This document shows positions 35,633-44,136 of a stretch of DNA of 64,000 nucleotides, one piece after another. The translations under genes were made by a program, and so were the position numbers. Below the pieces are notes generated by a model. That model worked only from the letters and a program-made list of their open reading frames with translations. It did no database searches and was not told the origin of the DNA. The DNA comes from Muribaculaceae bacterium (GTDB taxonomy: Bacteria > Bacteroidota > Bacteroidia > Bacteroidales > Muribaculaceae): contig JAGATN010000021.1 of assembly GCA_017621225.1 (NCBI GenBank), positions 1 to 64,000 on the forward strand. Reading direction: 5' to 3'. Position 1 is the first letter of the stretch, and the number at the start of each line of letters is the position of its first letter.

Positions 35633-36058
35633 TCAATCCGGTAGATGCACGCATTCAACGTCGGCACGTTTTAATAAATCGATACCGTCGCAAATGCGAT
35701 AGAGTTCGCTGAATACCACTCGCGAAATTCCTGCCTGAATTATTAGTTTGGCGCATTCCATACAAGGCGATGCCGTGACATACAATGTAGATCCGAGACT
35801 CGAATTATTGCTGCGTGCCACCTTGGTTATTGCATTGGCTTCGGCATGCAGTACGTATGGTTTGGTTGTTCCTGTTTCATCCTCGCATACGTTTTCGAAT
35901 TTAGCCGGTGTGCCATTGAATCCGTCAGATATTATCATCTGATCCTTTACCAAAAGAGCACCAACTTGTCGGCGTTGGCAATATGAATTTTCTGCCCATA
36001 TTTTCGCCATACGTAAATATCGGCGGTCGAGCGTTTCCTGCTTGACATTTTGTACCAT
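35633..36058 (-). CDS. dCMP/cytidine deaminase-family enzyme
   Basis: This 141-residue zinc deaminase is most like deoxycytidylate deaminase, which makes dUMP for thymidylate synthesis. The zinc site is complete: HAEANAI (His and the catalytic Glu, about 70-76) and PCMECAK (two Cys, about 97-103). The start is the ATG at 36058 (MVQNVKQETL). An in-frame ATG at 36094 overlaps the -7 box and would lie upstream of the transcript. A 15-base palindrome over the promoter hints at repression. Confidence 0.9.
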   Translation of the reverse strand: MVQNVKQETLDRRYLRMAKIWAENSYCQRRQVGALLVKDQMIISDGFNGTPAKFENVCEDETGTTKPYVLHAEANAITKVARSNNSSLGSTLYVTASPCMECAKLIIQAGISRVVFSELYRICDGIDLLKRADVECVHLPD

Positions 36059-36382
36059 ATCGTAGTGTTTGATCTTTGTACTACAAAGGTACATAGAATT
36101 TATTTAAAAAGTAAGCATCGATTTGTAAAAATAAACATTATCCGATAATTTAATTCAACCCACAGATGTATAATGATAACAATCTATGTTTTTGTCAGAT
36201 TCGGATGGCGTGGATGATGGTGCTGATCACGTTTTAAATGAATTGTGTGTGGGGCGACTACCGCTTTGCGGGGCATTTAACTTTTTTAGACGTATTTTGT
36301 CGTTTATTTCACTACAAATCAGAACTATAATGTCTTTTGTGCGGTTGGAATTATAAACCTTTATTATTTTTATTCGATTACT
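36059..36382. other. Divergent control region, dCMP deaminase / sigma factor
   Basis: No gene is seen in this 324-base gap. It holds the deaminase promoter with its palindrome (36074-36091). A small hairpin CCGC-TTT-GCGG (36261-36271) followed by a T-run at 36281-36287 may be a weak terminator remnant. The AT-rich leader of the sigma factor gene lies to its right. A short frame on the minus strand here is unconvincing. Confidence 0.5.
36074..36091 (-). promoter_or_regulatory. Promoter box with overlapping palindrome
   Basis: TACCTTTG (minus strand, 36091-36084) is the -7 box of the deaminase gene. It overlaps the palindrome CTTTGTA-C-TACAAAG (36074-36088). A repressor bound there would cover both the box and the transcription start near 36077. 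Confidence 0.6.
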
Positions 36383-36889
36383 ATGAACACCGAAACTTTT
36401 CAAAATCGATTGCTGGCACTTCAAGATAATTTATTGAATTTTGCCTTTCTCCTTACATCGAATAAGGATGATGCATACGACCTGCTTCAAGACACTACTT
36501 TGAAAGCTCTTGATAATGAGGATAAATACAAAGAAAATACCAATTTTAAAGGATGGGTGTTCACCATAATGCGTAATATATTCATAAATCAATATAGGCG
36601 TTTGGTGCGCTCGGCCACCATAATCGATCAGTCGGATGATATGTATCGCCTTAACGTTTCAGGTGATTCGGGCCTGTATTCGCCTGAAGATTCATATGCC
36701 GTAAAAGAGATGACCGATGTGATAAGATCATTTTCCGATGATTACCGCATTCCGTTTTCGATGCACATAGCCGGCTATCGATATGCCGAAATTGCTGAAT
36801 ACATGCATTTGCCGCTCGGCACCATCAAAAGCCGCATTTACTATGCCCGTAAGTCGTTGCAAAACAAGCTTAGCGATTATGTGGATTAA
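36383..36889 (+). CDS. ECF-type RNA polymerase sigma factor
   Basis: This 168-residue sigma-70 family factor has only regions 2 and 4. Region 2 includes DDAYDLLQDTTLKAL (about 28-42) and FKGWVFTIMRNIFINQYRR (about 55-73). Region 4 has the helix-turn-helix YAEIAEYMHLPLGTIKSRIYYARK (about 135-158). Unlike many Bacteroidota ECF factors it is not next to a FecR-type anti-sigma or SusC/D pair; the convergent neighbour is rmuC. Its control is therefore not evident from context. Confidence 0.92.
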   Translation: MNTETFQNRLLALQDNLLNFAFLLTSNKDDAYDLLQDTTLKALDNEDKYKENTNFKGWVFTIMRNIFINQYRRLVRSATIIDQSDDMYRLNVSGDSGLYSPEDSYAVKEMTDVIRSFSDDYRIPFSMHIAGYRYAEIAEYMHLPLGTIKSRIYYARKSLQNKLSDYVD

Positions 36890-36921
36890 GAAACGGTTCG
36901 ACGATAAATGTTAATTGCAGG

Positions 36922-36944
36922 GTCGCATATCATTGCGACTTTTG
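36922..36944. terminator. Possible compact terminator with rmuC stop in the loop
   Basis: A 6-pair GTCGCA/TGCGAC stem (36922-36927 with 36934-36939) is followed by TTTTG on the plus side. It lies between the convergent sigma factor and rmuC genes. The rmuC stop codon (36930-36932) is inside the loop. Confidence 0.45.
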
Positions 36945-38258
36945 ATCCGACAGGCGTTTGCTTGCCTTTACGCCCATTTCGCGCAACTTCTCGGCTCGCG
37001 ATACAAGATTCCCGGTGCCGTTGCACAATTTGTTCATGGCCGACGAGTAGGCCGAGTTTGCGCTTGATAATGCCTTGTCGATTTTTGACATGTCGTCGAT
37101 GAACGATACGAATTTATCGTACATTTTTCCGCTCATTTCAGCTATTTCGATGGCATTTTGGGTTTGCCGGTCGTGTCGCCATAATTGAGCTATCAATCTC
37201 AATGCCGATACGAGATGCGTGGGCGATACTATGATCACACGCTTGTCGTACGCTTTCTGCCATAATGAATTGTCAAGCTGCATGGCTGCCATATAAGCCG
37301 CTTCGTTTGGTATGAACATCATTACGAAGTCCGTGCGGTTTTTTACGAGGAAATCTTGATAGCGTTTGTCGTTAAGCTCGTCGATGTGCCGGCGTATCGA
37401 AGCCAGGTGCTCGTGTCCGTATCGCTCCTTCTCCTCGATGCTTTCCGAATTCACGTATGCCACAAACGATTTAAGCGACACTTTCGAGTCGATTATCATG
37501 GCTTTGCCGTCGGGATAATGTATCACTACGTCCGGACGCAAGGTGTGTCCGTTTTCGTTGCGGGCCGATACGTTGTCCATTATTTTGCAGTCTTGAACGG
37601 TGAATTCAATCCCCTTGGTAAGCCCCGACTTTTCAAGTATCGTTTCGAGCACGAGCTCGCCCCAGTCGCCTTGTGTTTTTGAGTTGCCGCGCAGTGCGCT
37701 TGACAGCTCCTTTGCCTCCTGTCCTATTGATTGGTTGGTCGAAATCAATTCTTTTATTTTTTCTTCGAGCGAAAAACGTTCGCGGGCTTCAGCCGAATAG
37801 CAGTCGGTTATTGATTTTTTGAATTGCTCGATGTTTTCGCGCAGCGGTGTCAGTATTTCGGTTAGTTTTGATTCATTTTGTTGGCGGAGGGTGATGGCGT
37901 GATTGTGCAGCACTTCATTGGCTAACGTCTTGAATCGTTCTTCCGACAGGCGTTGCTGTTCCTCATACAACTTTTTCGATTGATCTTCCTTTATTCTGAA
38001 ATGTTCATTGGCCTGCGACATCTGTTCGCGATGCGAGTGCTCCAATATCGATATTTTTTCCAAATACGACTTTTCGGTAAGTTCAAGTTGTTTGCGTGCT
38101 GCGATTTCGTTTTTCAACGCTTGTTGGTCGGCAATGCGTAACTTTTCCTCCAGAATGCTGTTTTTGCCGTTTAGTTTTATTATTTGTTGCCAGGCCAGTA
38201 CGCAAATCACGCCCAAGATCAAGACAAATGCCAATAGTATTATTGTTGATGTGTTCAT
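36930..38258 (-). CDS. rmuC: RmuC-family DNA recombination protein
   Basis: This 442-residue protein has an N-terminal membrane anchor (about 5-24) and a long coiled coil (about 28-190). The RmuC domain with a PD-(D/E)xK-like nuclease fold follows (about 195-390: GDWGELVLETILEKSGL, TLRPDVVIHYPDGKAMIIDSKVSLKSF). In E. coli RmuC limits recombination at inverted repeats. The family call is firm and the biochemical role is inferred. It has a promoter at 38285-38315 and converges with the sigma factor gene. Confidence 0.94.
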   Translation of the reverse strand: MNTSTIILLAFVLILGVICVLAWQQIIKLNGKNSILEEKLRIADQQALKNEIAARKQLELTEKSYLEKISILEHSHREQMSQANEHFRIKEDQSKKLYEEQQRLSEERFKTLANEVLHNHAITLRQQNESKLTEILTPLRENIEQFKKSITDCYSAEARERFSLEEKIKELISTNQSIGQEAKELSSALRGNSKTQGDWGELVLETILEKSGLTKGIEFTVQDCKIMDNVSARNENGHTLRPDVVIHYPDGKAMIIDSKVSLKSFVAYVNSESIEEKERYGHEHLASIRRHIDELNDKRYQDFLVKNRTDFVMMFIPNEAAYMAAMQLDNSLWQKAYDKRVIIVSPTHLVSALRLIAQLWRHDRQTQNAIEIAEMSGKMYDKFVSFIDDMSKIDKALSSANSAYSSAMNKLCNGTGNLVSRAEKLREMGVKASKRLSDQKSQ

Positions 38259-38284
38259 TGAAGTGTTGAGTTGATAAATTTATG

Positions 38285-38315
38285 TAAAGTTAAGAATAAT
38301 GGATTATGCTTGCAA
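38285..38315 (-). promoter_or_regulatory. Promoter of rmuC
   Basis: Minus-strand TTG (38315-38313), 20 bases, TAACTTTA (38292-38285). Only the last base differs from the consensus box. A leader of about 20 bases is expected. Confidence 0.6.
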
Positions 38316-38375
38316 TGAAATTGGATATTATTGATTAATTTTACACTTTGAATTCATCACAATAAGTCGCTTAAA

Positions 38376-39386
38376 ATGAAATTGAAGCAAGTTTTTATCG
38401 TTGCAGCAGTGTCAATGGCCGTGTCGGTAAACGCCGAAGATGGCATAACAATACCTAAACCAAATATTCACGGCACATTGAGGCCGAGATACGAATATGC
38501 CGTAGACGATGGCGATATGAGATTTCAGGTTCGAGATGCCAGAGTGGGAGTTGACGGGTCTTTATGTCGTATGTTTGACTACAAAGCAGAGGTGGAGTTG
38601 TGCGACAAAGGCTCGATGAAAACTCTCGATGTGTGGGGGCGAGTTAATTTTGCGCCGCAATTCAAGGCGCAGCTCGGCAATATGCGGATGCCTTTCAACA
38701 TCGGTTCGATGAGAGCGCCGCATCAATATCTGTTTGCCGATCGAGCTACTACTGACAAGCAGGTTGCCAGTCCTCGAAACGTAGGCTTGAAGTTGATATA
38801 TTCGCCCGCGGCAGTGCCACTCACCATTGAAGGAGGCGTGTTTAACTCAAAGTCCAATTCAAATCAGCAGGTGTGGCAAGATAAAATGGCTGCCGCTGCT
38901 AAGGCGCGATACCGCATTGGCGATATGTCGGTCATTGCCGGGTTTCAATCGTTGATGCCGGGTAATGTGCGCGCCAATCATTTTTCAGGTTCGTTGACAT
39001 GGGAAACCTCATCGTGGCTTTTGGAAGGGGAGTATGTATACAGGCATTATGACGGAGATGCAGCCCCCGAGGTACATGCATATGATTTTATGGCCAATTA
39101 TGGCATTCCCGTAAAATTGGGTTGCTTCAATCGGCTGTCATTTCAAGGACGTTGGGATGGCATTACCGATTATTCGGATGGCGTGACTATGGATGATGAC
39201 GGCCATTTGGCCATAACCACTCCGGCTTTCAATCGCCTCACAGCCGGAGCCACGATATCGTACGTTATGGCAAACGTTCGTTGCGACTTCAGGCTTAATT
39301 ACGAAAATTATTTTTATCATTCCGGCGTTACCGCGCCCGACAACGACCGCAATAAGCTCGTGGCCGAACTGGTGGTGCGATTTTAA
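38376..39386 (+). CDS. Phosphate-selective porin O/P-like protein
   Basis: This 336-residue predicted outer-membrane porin has a signal peptide ending SVNAE (about 1-21). The early strands (HGTLRPRYEYAVDDGDMRFQVRDARVGVDG), the YKAEVELCDKGSMKTLDVWGRVNF segment and QLGNMRMPFNIG are typical of the OprO/OprP family. The C terminus LVAELVVRF is a clean barrel signature. At 336 residues it is short for a 16-strand porin, though the family varies. Substrate selectivity is not readable. It is divergent from rmuC. Confidence 0.85.
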   Translation: MKLKQVFIVAAVSMAVSVNAEDGITIPKPNIHGTLRPRYEYAVDDGDMRFQVRDARVGVDGSLCRMFDYKAEVELCDKGSMKTLDVWGRVNFAPQFKAQLGNMRMPFNIGSMRAPHQYLFADRATTDKQVASPRNVGLKLIYSPAAVPLTIEGGVFNSKSNSNQQVWQDKMAAAAKARYRIGDMSVIAGFQSLMPGNVRANHFSGSLTWETSSWLLEGEYVYRHYDGDAAPEVHAYDFMANYGIPVKLGCFNRLSFQGRWDGITDYSDGVTMDDDGHLAITTPAFNRLTAGATISYVMANVRCDFRLNYENYFYHSGVTAPDNDRNKLVAELVVRF

Positions 39387-39419
39387 CTACATTTTGGGTC
39401 GTGGTATTGGATAAAATGG

Positions 39420-39427
39420 TACCTTTG
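39420..39427 (+). promoter_or_regulatory. -7 box of the hydrolase-ligase cluster
   Basis: TACCTTTG is an exact box 17 bases before the hydrolase ATG. TTTG at 39393-39396 is a possible -33 element with a long 23-base spacer. It would drive the alpha/beta hydrolase, MurF-like, Ddl-like and probably EamA genes. Confidence 0.65.
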
Positions 39428-39444
39428 CAATATAAAATGTACTT

Positions 39445-40206
39445 ATGGAGAAAACCATCGAAATAGGCGATGTTTCGCTTCATTATTCGGTTATAGGTAA
39501 TGGAACGCCAATGATTTTGATGCATGGATGGGGGTGTAACCACACCACCCTTGCATTGATAGAGCGCATTGCAGCAGAATTTCATACCGTTTACAATGTC
39601 GATTTTCCGGGATTTGGAGAGTCCCCCGAGCCGTCAAGCGTCTGGGGCATTGAGGAATACACCCGATTGATTGAAGATTTCGTTAAAGCTTTGGGATTAA
39701 GCAATCCGATATTGCTCGGTCACTCTTTCGGTGGCAGGGTGGGATTGCTATTCTCCTCGCGCAATGAGGTGTCGAAGTTGATATTGGTAGATGCAGCCGG
39801 AATAAAGCCAAAGCGTCCGTTGAGCTATTATATAAAGGTATATTCCTTCAAATTGATGAAGCTTGCCAATAATTTGATTTATGGCAAGGAAAAAGCCCAA
39901 GCGCGCATCGAAGCGGCGCGCGCCAAGCGCGGCTCGGCCGACTATAACAATGCATCGCCACGTATGCGTTCGATATTGAGCAAGGTGGTCAATGAAGATT
40001 TGTGTCACGTGATGCCATCGATTAAGGCTCCCACGTTGCTGATATGGGGCGAAAACGATACGGCGACGCCTATTCGCGATGCGCGTAAAATGGAGCGCTT
40101 GATTCCCGATGCCGGCCTCGTTTCGTTTGGCGGTTGCGGTCATTATAGTTTCCTTGATAATCCGTCGCAGTTTGCCGCCGTGCTTCGTAGCTTTTTATCA
40201 AATTAA
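39445..40206 (+). CDS. Alpha/beta hydrolase in a Mur/Ddl-like cluster
   Basis: This 253-residue alpha/beta-fold hydrolase has no signal peptide, so it is cytosolic. The oxyanion loop is MHGWGCNHTTL (about 25-35). The nucleophile serine is in the GHSFGGR elbow (about 92-98). The acid is in WGENDTATP (about 204-212) and the base in GGCGHYSFLDNP (about 229-240). The triad is complete. It is followed after 22 bases by a membrane Mur-ligase-like gene and then by a Ddl-like gene. It could therefore cleave or recycle a peptide, ester or lactone made by those ligases (inference). Similarity alone does not give a substrate. Confidence 0.88.
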   Translation: MEKTIEIGDVSLHYSVIGNGTPMILMHGWGCNHTTLALIERIAAEFHTVYNVDFPGFGESPEPSSVWGIEEYTRLIEDFVKALGLSNPILLGHSFGGRVGLLFSSRNEVSKLILVDAAGIKPKRPLSYYIKVYSFKLMKLANNLIYGKEKAQARIEAARAKRGSADYNNASPRMRSILSKVVNEDLCHVMPSIKAPTLLIWGENDTATPIRDARKMERLIPDAGLVSFGGCGHYSFLDNPSQFAAVLRSFLSN

Positions 40207-40228
40207 AAAATTAATGTAATAATATTGT

Positions 40229-41851
40229 ATGATGAGTTTTATTGAATCAGCTGATTTTATAACCGTCGTAACCGTTTTGGTGGCTTTGGTCACGCTCATC
40301 AACGTGTTGGTTGAGTATAAACGCGATCTTATGATGCTGCAACAAAACTCGTATCGCAATGAACGGTACGAAAAATGGTTGCGCGTAAGTGGCGACACTA
40401 CGACCGGAGTCCGGCTGGCGGCATTGGTGGTTTTGATGATATCGTTGGTGCGGTTTGTCGACATACGTTGGGCTATGGGGCTAATTGCCGTATTTTCGGG
40501 CGGATGCACCATATGGCGCTTGAAAATGAAATATAAAAAGCCACTTGTGTGGACCAACCGCGCCAAGCGCATATATACTGTAATGCTGGCCATATCGTTT
40601 ATTGTGGCATTTGTGGTTTATGCCGTTGCCTCTGCTTACACTTCCGGGCTTGAACCATTGTTCATATTTACGTTGTCGTGGCTTTTTATGTATTGTTGTT
40701 CGCATGGGGTGATTCTCGTATCAAACTGGCTTTTAAAGCCTGTTGAAAAAAGAATCAACAAGGGATATTACGACGATGCCGCTCGAATATTGGCATCAAT
40801 GCCCGATCTCCGTGTAATAGGAGTGACCGGAAGCTACGGCAAGACGAGCACGAAGCACTATCTCCAGCGCATATTAAGCGAAAAGTACGACGTACTGATG
40901 ACTCCGGGCAGCTATAACACTACGATGGGGGTGATACGCACGATACGAGAGGTGCTTAAGCCCTATAACGAAGTGTTCATCGTTGAAATGGGAGCGAAGC
41001 AGCCCGGCGATATCGATGAGATATGCAAATTGGTTCATCCCGAAATAGGAATAGTGACGGCCGTTGGCGAACAACATCTTGAATCGTTCGGAAACATTGA
41101 GAATGTGCAGAAAACCAAGTTTGAGCTTATCGACTCATTGCCCGAAAACGGATTGGCCGTGGTAAACGATGATTTTGAATACGTAGCCAATAGAAAGGTG
41201 TCGAACGTGGAATGCGTGCGTTATGGCATTAAAAATGCCGGCAATGCCGATTATACGGCCATCAACATCGAATATGGCACGCATGGCACTACTTTCGTCG
41301 TTGTCGGTAATGGAAAGACGTTGAATTTGTCGACCAAGCTTGTAGGTGAATGCAATATATCCAATCTGATAGCGGCGGTTATAGTTGCTCTGTATCTTGA
41401 AGTGCCCGAGGATAAAATAAGATATGCAGTTGAACGCATAGAGCAAGTGGAACATCGCCTAAACTTGAAGCGCACCCCCGGAGGCATAACCATAATCGAT
41501 GATGCATTCAATTCTAATCCTACCGGATCGGCAATGGCTCTTGACGTATTGTCGAGAATGAAAGGTGGCAAGAGAATAATAATAACGCCCGGAATGATAG
41601 AGCTCGGTGATCGTCAGTATGAATTGAACAAGCAATTCGGCCTTAATATTGCTAAGAGCGTTGATGTGGCCATAGTGGTGGGCGAATACAACCGTGCTGC
41701 AATACTCGAAGGGTTGTCAGACGGTCATATGCCTGATGCCAACGTTCATGCGGTGCCTACATTCGCCGCTTCGCAGCAATTGTTGGCTCGTATTGCGATG
41801 CCAGGCGATACGGTGTTGTATGAAAATGACCTTCCCGATACATTTAAATAG
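40229..41851 (+). CDS. Membrane-anchored MurF-like peptide ligase
   Basis: This 540-residue protein has four or five hydrophobic segments in the first 170 residues, followed by the central and C-terminal domains of a Mur ligase. The P-loop is TGSYGKTSTKH (about 200-210), then VEMGAKQPGDIDEI, the TAVGEQHLESFG loop and IIDDAFNSNPTG (about 416-427, the MurF-type DDAYNANP motif), and the C-terminal Rossmann fold (RIIITPGMIELG). The N-terminal domain that binds UDP-MurNAc-peptide in true MurF is absent and replaced by membrane helices. It probably ligates an amino acid or dipeptide to a membrane-associated acceptor. The next gene could supply that dipeptide. Confidence 0.85.
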   Translation: MMSFIESADFITVVTVLVALVTLINVLVEYKRDLMMLQQNSYRNERYEKWLRVSGDTTTGVRLAALVVLMISLVRFVDIRWAMGLIAVFSGGCTIWRLKMKYKKPLVWTNRAKRIYTVMLAISFIVAFVVYAVASAYTSGLEPLFIFTLSWLFMYCCSHGVILVSNWLLKPVEKRINKGYYDDAARILASMPDLRVIGVTGSYGKTSTKHYLQRILSEKYDVLMTPGSYNTTMGVIRTIREVLKPYNEVFIVEMGAKQPGDIDEICKLVHPEIGIVTAVGEQHLESFGNIENVQKTKFELIDSLPENGLAVVNDDFEYVANRKVSNVECVRYGIKNAGNADYTAINIEYGTHGTTFVVVGNGKTLNLSTKLVGECNISNLIAAVIVALYLEVPEDKIRYAVERIEQVEHRLNLKRTPGGITIIDDAFNSNPTGSAMALDVLSRMKGGKRIIITPGMIELGDRQYELNKQFGLNIAKSVDVAIVVGEYNRAAILEGLSDGHMPDANVHAVPTFAASQQLLARIAMPGDTVLYENDLPDTFK

Positions 41852-41884
41852 AAAAATAAAAGCATAAGTAAAATCATAAGAATT

Positions 41885-43072
41885 ATGAAAACAAATATCG
41901 GTGTGTTTTTTGGCGGCCGTTCAACCGAACATGAAATATCAGTGATTTCTGCTTCACAGGCCATGAATGCCATAAATCGTGAAAAATATGATGTTACTCC
42001 AATATATATAAGCAAACAGGGTCGATGGTACACGGGCGATGCGTTGCTCGACGTGGCAAACTATCGCGATACCTACAAGCTTATAGCCGGTTGCGAAGAA
42101 GTGTACATGTCGCCCGAATTTGGCGATTACAAGCTGTATCGTCGAAACAAAAAGTTGTTTGGCAATCCGGTGGTATCGGAACTTGACGTGGTTATCCCCG
42201 TTTTGCATGGGTCGAATGGCGAAGACGGCATATTTGAGGGCGTTCTGGAGTCGATAGGCATTCCGTATGCAGGCTGCAACACATTGTCGAGCGCCAACGG
42301 TATGGATAAGATCACAATGAAGATGATAATGCAGGCCTGCGACATCCCGGTGGTTGACTACGTATGGTTTACGGATAAGCAATGGTTTGCAAAACGCGAC
42401 GAACTGATAAACAGCATTGAGACCAAGCTTGGATATCCGGTGATAGTGAAGCCTGCCAATCTTGGCTCGAGCGTCGGAATCGGGCGCGCGCGCGATCGCG
42501 AACAATTGATAGAGCGCATCAATGATGCCGAGCAATATTCTACCAGAATCATTGTGGAGCACATGGTGGAAGATCTCAAAGAAATCAACTGCTCGGTATT
42601 GGGCGACTGCGACGAGTATATAACTTCGGTATGCGAGGAGCCTATTAAAAGCGGCGAAATATTGTCGTACGAAGACAAATACATGGGCGGAAGCAAAGGT
42701 GCAAAGGGCATGCAGGCATCGCAAAAGCGCATTCCCGCCGATCTGCCCGATGAAGTTAGCGATAGGATCCGATTCCTTGCCGGTGAAACGTTCAGGGTGC
42801 TTTCATGCCATGGCGTTAGCAGGGTTGACGTGATTATGGACGTTTCCGATGGCAATATATATGTAAACGAAATAAACACCATTCCCGGATCGCTCTCGTT
42901 CTACCTGTGGGAAGCTACCGGAATACGATTTGATCAGCTTATGGATCGATTGGTAAAGCTTGCATTAAAACGTAAGAGAGAGCAATCGTCCAAAACCGTT
43001 TCGTACGATCAGAACATATTCAGCCTCGGTGGTGGCGTAAAAGGCACCAAAGGCTTTAAAATGCGTAAATAG
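41885..43072 (+). CDS. Ddl-like ATP-grasp ligase
   Basis: This 395-residue ATP-grasp enzyme is related to D-alanine-D-alanine ligase. Motifs: FFGGRSTEHEISVISA (about 8-23), HGSNGEDGIFEGVLE (about 109-123), VKPANLGSSVGIGRA (about 184-198), the omega-loop segment YEDKYMGGSKGAKGMQ and the metal site NEINTIPGSLSFY (about 335-347). It is longer than typical housekeeping Ddl proteins (about 310-370), with a basic tail from about 360. No ftsA/ftsQ/murC neighbours are present, so this is likely a paralogue for a special dipeptide feeding the MurF-like ligase (inference). A true Ddl role cannot be excluded. Confidence 0.85.
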   Translation: MKTNIGVFFGGRSTEHEISVISASQAMNAINREKYDVTPIYISKQGRWYTGDALLDVANYRDTYKLIAGCEEVYMSPEFGDYKLYRRNKKLFGNPVVSELDVVIPVLHGSNGEDGIFEGVLESIGIPYAGCNTLSSANGMDKITMKMIMQACDIPVVDYVWFTDKQWFAKRDELINSIETKLGYPVIVKPANLGSSVGIGRARDREQLIERINDAEQYSTRIIVEHMVEDLKEINCSVLGDCDEYITSVCEEPIKSGEILSYEDKYMGGSKGAKGMQASQKRIPADLPDEVSDRIRFLAGETFRVLSCHGVSRVDVIMDVSDGNIYVNEINTIPGSLSFYLWEATGIRFDQLMDRLVKLALKRKREQSSKTVSYDQNIFSLGGGVKGTKGFKMRK

Positions 43073-43095
43073 AGAAGGTTAAGCCAACGATTCGT

Positions 43096-44040
43096 ATGGG
43101 CTTAAAGGTAAAAGGTTATGTGCTTGGCGCGATAGCCGCCGCTACTTATGGCATGAATCCATTGTTTGCTTTGCCGTTGTACTCGGCCGGTATGACTGTG
43201 GATTCAGTGCTTTTCTTTCGCTATCTGTGCGCAATTCCAATTCTTGGCTTGATGATAAAATTGCGCGGACGAAGCTTCGCGGTTTCATCCAAGCAATTTG
43301 GCGCGCTTGTCATATTCGGGTTCATGATGGCATTATCGTCGCTTATGCTGTTTATGAGTTACAAATACATGGATGCCGGAATTGCGTCGACGATACTTTT
43401 CGTATATCCCGTGATGGTGGCGTTGATAATGGCAACGGTGTTTCACGAAAAAGCATCAACGCTGTTGATATGCTGCATGGCATTGTCCATATCGGGCATA
43501 GGGATGATGTACAAGTCGCCCGAATCGTCGTCAGGGGCATCATTCAGCATAACCGGAATGGTGCTCGTAATCATTTCGGCTCTCACGTATGCCATCTATA
43601 TAGTGTGGGTCAACAAGTCGTCGGTCAAATCATTGCCTACGCTCGTCATATCATTCTATGTATTGTTGTTTGGTGTCATCTTGTTCGCTATACGCCTTTG
43701 CATTAACGGTAGCATTGAGTATCCGTCGTCTGACCAATGGCACTTATGGCTGTGCATATTGGCTTCGGCCGTTTTCCCTACCGTGATATCGTTCGTATGT
43801 ACTACGTCGGCAATACAATATGTCGGATCGACTGCCACCGCCATATTGGGATCGCTTGAACCAGTGACGGCAGTGGTGATAGGGGTGTCGGTGTTTGATG
43901 AAGTGCTTACGCCTGCCGATTTGATAGGTATCATAATGATACTTACGGCCGTTATAATGGTGGTTGGCGGGTCGAGCGTGCCCGCTGCAATTATGCGTAT
44001 TCGCCGTATGTTTCCACGCTTGCCCCACAAGTCCGTATGA
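43096..44040 (+). CDS. EamA/DMT-family transporter
   Basis: This 314-residue inner-membrane protein has ten hydrophobic segments in two EamA repeats (first near 8-140, second near 155-295; VLIISALTYAIYIVWVNKS begins the second). Signature parts are GYVLGAIAAATYGMNPLFALPLY and the GSLEPVTAVVIGVSVFDEVLTPADLIG end motif. Members export amino acids, nucleotides or other metabolites. It follows the Ddl-like gene by 23 bases and may export the product of that cluster or simply be a co-transcribed neighbour. Confidence 0.85.
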   Translation: MGLKVKGYVLGAIAAATYGMNPLFALPLYSAGMTVDSVLFFRYLCAIPILGLMIKLRGRSFAVSSKQFGALVIFGFMMALSSLMLFMSYKYMDAGIASTILFVYPVMVALIMATVFHEKASTLLICCMALSISGIGMMYKSPESSSGASFSITGMVLVIISALTYAIYIVWVNKSSVKSLPTLVISFYVLLFGVILFAIRLCINGSIEYPSSDQWHLWLCILASAVFPTVISFVCTTSAIQYVGSTATAILGSLEPVTAVVIGVSVFDEVLTPADLIGIIMILTAVIMVVGGSSVPAAIMRIRRMFPRLPHKSV

Positions 44041-44075
44041 AGCGTTTGCGGGCGGTTTTTTCGCCTACGTGTTAT

Positions 44076-44112
44076 CCGAATTTTTATTATTCGGTTTTTT
44101 TGAGTAAGTTTG
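44076..44112 (+). promoter_or_regulatory. Terminator stem abutting the next promoter
   Basis: CCGAAT/ATTCGG (44076-44081 with 44089-44094) followed by seven T is a short terminator for the EamA gene. Directly after it TAAGTTTG (44105-44112) is an exact -7 box for the next gene. The T-run supplies the upstream T-rich element (TTT about 21 bases before the box). Confidence 0.65.
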
Positions 44113-44136
44113 CGCACAACTAATAATCATACTGAA

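Noticed and set aside
36059-36094. N-terminal extension of the dCMP deaminase from the ATG at 36094
   Set aside because: The codon overlaps the -7 promoter box and lies upstream of the expected transcription start.
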